From: Thermaerobacter subterraneus DSM 13965
Lineage (GTDB): Bacteria > Bacillota > Sulfobacillia > Thermaerobacterales > Thermaerobacteraceae
Length of the DNA: 64,000 nt
NCBI RefSeq assembly: GCF_000183545.2
Contig: NZ_JH976535.1
Span: forward strand, 2,171,837-2,235,836
Reading direction: 5' to 3'
Shown: positions 61,373 to 64,000 of the stretch, piece by piece
Numbering within the stretch: position 1 is the stretch's first letter
How the letters are laid out: each line of letters starts with the position of its first letter
Made by a program: the position numbers and the translations under genes
The notes under the pieces: model-generated
Database searches by the model: none
What the model saw: the letters and a program-made list of their open reading frames with translations, nothing else
Told to the model about the DNA's origin: nothing

Positions 61373-62038
61373 TTAGGTTTCCGTGGAGGCCGGTCGAATC
61401 CTGCGCTGCTGCAGCAGGCGCTGCATCTCTTCCGCGGAGAGGCGGCCCTCCTCGACGGCCTCCTTCAGCAGGCGCTGCATGTAGCCGCCGATGCGGCCGC
61501 TCTCCAGGGACGTCAGGGCACCCCAGCCCTCGGCCTCCACCTTGGGCCACAAGCCCAGTTCCTGCGCCGCCTGGACCTTGAACGGGTAGAGGGGGTCGTC
61601 TTCCGGGTTGGGCTGGGCCACGCGCCGGCCGCCCCGCCGCCCCACCCCGCCCCGGTGCCCCCGCTTGCGCCGGCGCCGGGAGGTGGCGGTGGGCGGCAGC
61701 TCGATGCCGGCCCAGGGCGAGGTCACGGCCGCCGGTTCCGCCGGAAAGGAAGTGGCCGCCTCCAGCCCCTCCCCCTGCGGGCTGCCGGCCGGGACGCCTG
61801 CAGCGGGGTGGCCTCCCGCCAGGGCCGCATCCTCAGGACCGGCGGCCGCGGCCGGGGCTTGGGGCGCCCGTATGGCCCCCTCCGGGGTGCCGGCCGGGCC
61901 GGCGCCCGCCCCCTGGGGCTCGGGGGCGGGCGCGCCGGCACCGCTGAGTTCTGGCGACGGCGCAGCATGACCTGCCGCGCCGCTTGCTTCGTCGTCCGTC
62001 CAGCCCGCCGGGCGGCCGGCGGGTTCCGCAGGGTGCAT
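61373..62038 (-). CDS. Alpha/beta-type small acid-soluble spore protein domain with long extension
   Basis: A 221-residue protein. The C-terminal 70 residues match the alpha/beta SASP family: F-K-V-Q-A-A-Q-E-L-G-L, then G-W-G-A-L-T-S-x-E-S-G-R-I-G-G-Y-M-Q-R-L-L (about 165-195). SASPs coat and protect spore DNA. Ahead of it are an Ala/Pro/Gly-rich stretch (about 1-115) and a basic run S-R-R-R-R-K-R-G-H-R-G-G-V-G-R-R-G-G-R-R near 120-140. Typical SASPs are 60-95 residues. The ATG at 62038 follows GGAGGTGGGA. It is divergent from spoIIP. Confidence 0.75.
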   Translation of the reverse strand: MHPAEPAGRPAGWTDDEASGAAGHAAPSPELSGAGAPAPEPQGAGAGPAGTPEGAIRAPQAPAAAAGPEDAALAGGHPAAGVPAGSPQGEGLEAATSFPAEPAAVTSPWAGIELPPTATSRRRRKRGHRGGVGRRGGRRVAQPNPEDDPLYPFKVQAAQELGLWPKVEAEGWGALTSLESGRIGGYMQRLLKEAVEEGRLSAEEMQRLLQQRRIRPASTET

Positions 62039-62194
62039 CGGTTCCCACCTCCGGTGCCTTAGTTTGGCTCTGATGAGCGGCTGTAATCTGACCGTAACCG
62101 CCGCTGAGACCATACGTCGCAGCCCGCGGCGGTCTGCGGGACGGGCTCTGACATGGCCGGCAGGGTCCTGGAATAGAGGTAAGGGGCAGGCGGC

Positions 62195-63100
62195 ATGCGG
62201 GTCATTGGGCCGCCGGTGGGGGTGCGGCACATGGCAGGTTCGTCCACCGGCCCAGGCCGCGGGTTGCGGGGGCCCCTGCCGGCCGGGCTCCTGGCGGGGC
62301 CGGGAGGCCGGGTCGTCCTGTGGATCCTGCTGGCGGTGGCCGTGGTGGTGGGCGCTTCCCTCTGGTGGCGCGCCCGGTCGCTGCCGGAAATCCTGCAGTG
62401 GGGCGAGCGGCCGCTGGTTCTGGTCTACCACACCCACGCGACGGAAGGGTTCCTGCCCGACCTGCCGGCCGGCCGCCGCCCGGACCGGGACATCCACCGC
62501 GACGCCTTCACCCGCGACGCCCGGCGCTCGGTCCGGGCCCTGGGGCAAGCGGTGGCCCGCCGGCTGGCCGAGCGGGGCCTTGACGTCGTCTGGTCGGGCA
62601 CGGTGTACGACGCCGCCGGCCGCGACGACGCCTACGAGCGCGCCCGAGCGGGCCTTCAAGACCTGCTGGCGCGGCACCCGACCCTGCGCATCGCCCTGGA
62701 CATCCATCGCGACGCCGTCAGTACCCGGGTCCAGGTGGGCGGCCAGCCGGCCGCCGGCGTCCTGCTGGTGGTGGGAGCCGGCCACCCGGGCTGGCACCAG
62801 AACCTGGCCCTGGCCGAGGCGCTGGCCGGCCGCCTGCGGCGCATCCACCCGCAGCTGGTGCGGGGCATCGCCCTCAAACCGTGGCATTACAACCAGGATC
62901 TTCTCCCGGGATCGCTGATCGTCGAGATCGGCGGCGCGGAAAACACCCTGGCCGAGTCGTTGCGCACGGCCCGCTGGGTGGCCGACGCCCTGGTCGAAGC
63001 CCTCTCCATCCGGCCGGACGGGGCTCCCGCCCGCCCGACCCTCTTGCCGCCACCCGGGAGCGGCGCGCTGCTGGGGTACGGCGCTCCCGCCGGGCTGTAG
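62195..63100 (+). CDS. spoIIP: SpoIIP cell-wall hydrolase
   Basis: A 301-residue protein with one membrane segment near 42-60. The SpoIIP domain shows Y-H-T-H-A-T-E-G near 87 (zinc His and Glu), D-I-H-R-D-A near 168 and S-L-I-V-E-I-G-G-A-E-N-T-L near 245. SpoIIP is an amidase and endopeptidase that thins septal peptidoglycan for engulfment, with SpoIID and SpoIIM. The ATG at 62195 follows AGAGGTAAGG. spoIID lies 310 bases downstream on the same strand. Confidence 0.88.
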   Translation: MRVIGPPVGVRHMAGSSTGPGRGLRGPLPAGLLAGPGGRVVLWILLAVAVVVGASLWWRARSLPEILQWGERPLVLVYHTHATEGFLPDLPAGRRPDRDIHRDAFTRDARRSVRALGQAVARRLAERGLDVVWSGTVYDAAGRDDAYERARAGLQDLLARHPTLRIALDIHRDAVSTRVQVGGQPAAGVLLVVGAGHPGWHQNLALAEALAGRLRRIHPQLVRGIALKPWHYNQDLLPGSLIVEIGGAENTLAESLRTARWVADALVEALSIRPDGAPARPTLLPPPGSGALLGYGAPAGL

Positions 63101-63410
63101 CGCCACGGCCTCGGGCGCCGCGGTCCCGGGGTCCGGGTGTCCCCGTGCAGCACCCGGTACGGCGCCGCCGTCCGTGGCTGCCCGTGGACGATCCGTGACT
63201 CCCCGCCACCCCCCGCCGAGGGGCGGACCGGCCGGAACCCGGGGCAGGTGCAGGGTATGGCCGGGCCCCCTTTCGCCCCAGGTTATGGGCGGGGGATGTG
63301 GGATGACCGGTCATGCCCGCCCTGGCGCCGCCGGGGGCGGCGCCGGACCCGGGACGGGAGACCACCGGGCCCGACCGCGGAAGGCACCCGGGCCCGGTGG
63401 GAGGAACCTG
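63101..63410. other. Spacer between spoIIP and spoIID
   Basis: It contains a perfect 12-bp palindrome ATGACCGGTCAT at 63303-63314, a candidate operator, and a terminator-like hairpin at 63324-63344. No gene is supported. Confidence 0.45.
63324..63344 (+). terminator. Hairpin GGCGCCGCC / GGCGGCGCC
   Basis: Perfect 9-bp arms around a 3-base loop, between spoIIP and spoIID. There is no T-run, so it may not terminate. Confidence 0.35.
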
Positions 63411-64000
63411 TTGCCGCCTGTCGCCGCCTGGGCCCTGGTGGCCCTGGTGCTGGTGCAGGCCCTGCTGGCTGCCGGTCCGGCGCCGCTGGCCGGAGGACCT
63501 GCCGCCAAGCCGCCCCTGTCCGGAGCCCGGCCCGGCGCCCCGGGCACGGGCAACGACGGGGAAGGACCTGGCACCGGCGACGGCGCTGCCGCCCCGGGAC
63601 GGGTCGATGCCGCCATCGCCCGGCGGTTCGCCCGGGAACCCCAGATCACCGTGTTCGATCACGCCGCCGGCGGGCCCCGGGCGATGCCGATGGAAGAGTA
63701 CGTCGCCCACGTGGTGGCCGGCGAGGCCGTCCCCTCCTGGGATGCCGACGCCCTGCGGGCCCAGGCGGTGGCCGCCCGGACCTACACCGTGTCCCTGCTG
63801 CTGGCGGGCGAGCAGTCGACGCCTCGCCGGCTGTACGGCACCGACACCTCCACCGACCCCGCCGAAGCGCAGGCCTTCAACCCGGTGGTCCCGCCGCCGG
63901 TGGCCGCGGCCGTCCAGGCCACCCGGGGGGAGATCGTGGTTTACGATGGCAAACCCATCGTGGCCCTGTTCAGCGCCTGTGCCGGTGACCGCACCGCCGG
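63411..64000 (+). CDS. spoIID: SpoIID lytic transglycosylase, N-terminal part
   Basis: Cut by the right edge, with 196 residues visible. An N-terminal signal or anchor (about 3-22) is followed by a Gly/Pro linker, then the SpoIID/LytB domain: M-E-E-Y-V-A-H-V-V-A-G-E-A near 94 (catalytic Glu) and A-L-R-A-Q-A-V-A-A-R-T-Y near 116, and F-S-A-C-A-G-D-R-T near 186. SpoIID trims glycan strands during engulfment with SpoIIP. The start is TTG 63411, with GGGAGGAA 7 bases upstream. Confidence 0.85.
   Translation, partial: MPPVAAWALVALVLVQALLAAGPAPLAGGPAAKPPLSGARPGAPGTGNDGEGPGTGDGAAAPGRVDAAIARRFAREPQITVFDHAAGGPRAMPMEEYVAHVVAGEAVPSWDADALRAQAVAARTYTVSLLLAGEQSTPRRLYGTDTSTDPAEAQAFNPVVPPPVAAAVQATRGEIVVYDGKPIVALFSACAGDRTA

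Overview
The window is high-GC, protein-dense chromosomal DNA from a spore-forming Firmicute of the Thermaerobacter type. That assignment is my inference. It rests on the very high GC, strong GGAGG ribosome sites with many GTG and TTG starts, and a set of sporulation genes: prkA, spoVR, yhbH, ytrH, ytrI, spoIIP, spoIID and a SASP-domain gene. A YutG-type PgpA and the pfkA-pyk pair also fit. I ran no database search.

Layout. 1-8 kb: the end of a heme A synthase gene, a small membrane protein, a large amidase-like protein with a low-complexity tail, a minus-strand operon of two zinc dehydrogenases and a cupin, and a divergent esterase behind candidate operators. 7.6-14.4 kb: an acyl-CoA operon (class III CoA-transferase, two acyl-CoA synthetases, thiolase, SDR). 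14.6-20.8 kb: an SPFH/ribbon-helix-helix pair under a dyad operator, tRNA-Leu(CAA), a two-module ThyX-like protein, a VOC protein and a Nudix hydrolase. 20.9-21.7 kb: a lower-GC, probably transferred Nudix-like gene. 21.8-27.8 kb: a siderophore-iron locus (FhuF-type reductase, two permeases, ATPase, divergent lipoprotein) with two matching Fur-like boxes.

27.9-44.3 kb: aspartokinase, hydrolase, Mrp, pyruvate kinase and phosphofructokinase, a DUF1657 protein, the yhbH-spoVR-prkA operon behind a possible sigma-E promoter, and a DUF2520-panB-panC operon whose first gene carries two long perfect hairpins. Then pgpA. 44.7-52 kb: dnaE, a TSUP permease, an OsmC/bacilliredoxin pair and hemE.

52.2-56.2 kb is an accessory island: an IS256-like transposase remnant, an AbrB protein altered by a 20-bp duplication, an intact VapBC-like pair, an orphan AbrB gene, a decaying tyrosine recombinase, a truncated PIN gene and an antitoxin fragment. 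56.3-64 kb returns to core genes: ytrH-ytrI, murD with an aminotransferase, an MBL-fold protein, a SASP-domain protein, spoIIP and the start of spoIID.

Recurrent traits are Ala/Gly/Pro-rich insertions in conserved enzymes and paired perfect hairpins between convergent genes. I found no clear new multi-gene system. The best leads are the hairpins inside the DUF2520 gene, the eroding toxin-antitoxin/recombinase island, the SASP fusion and the degenerate ThyX-like protein.
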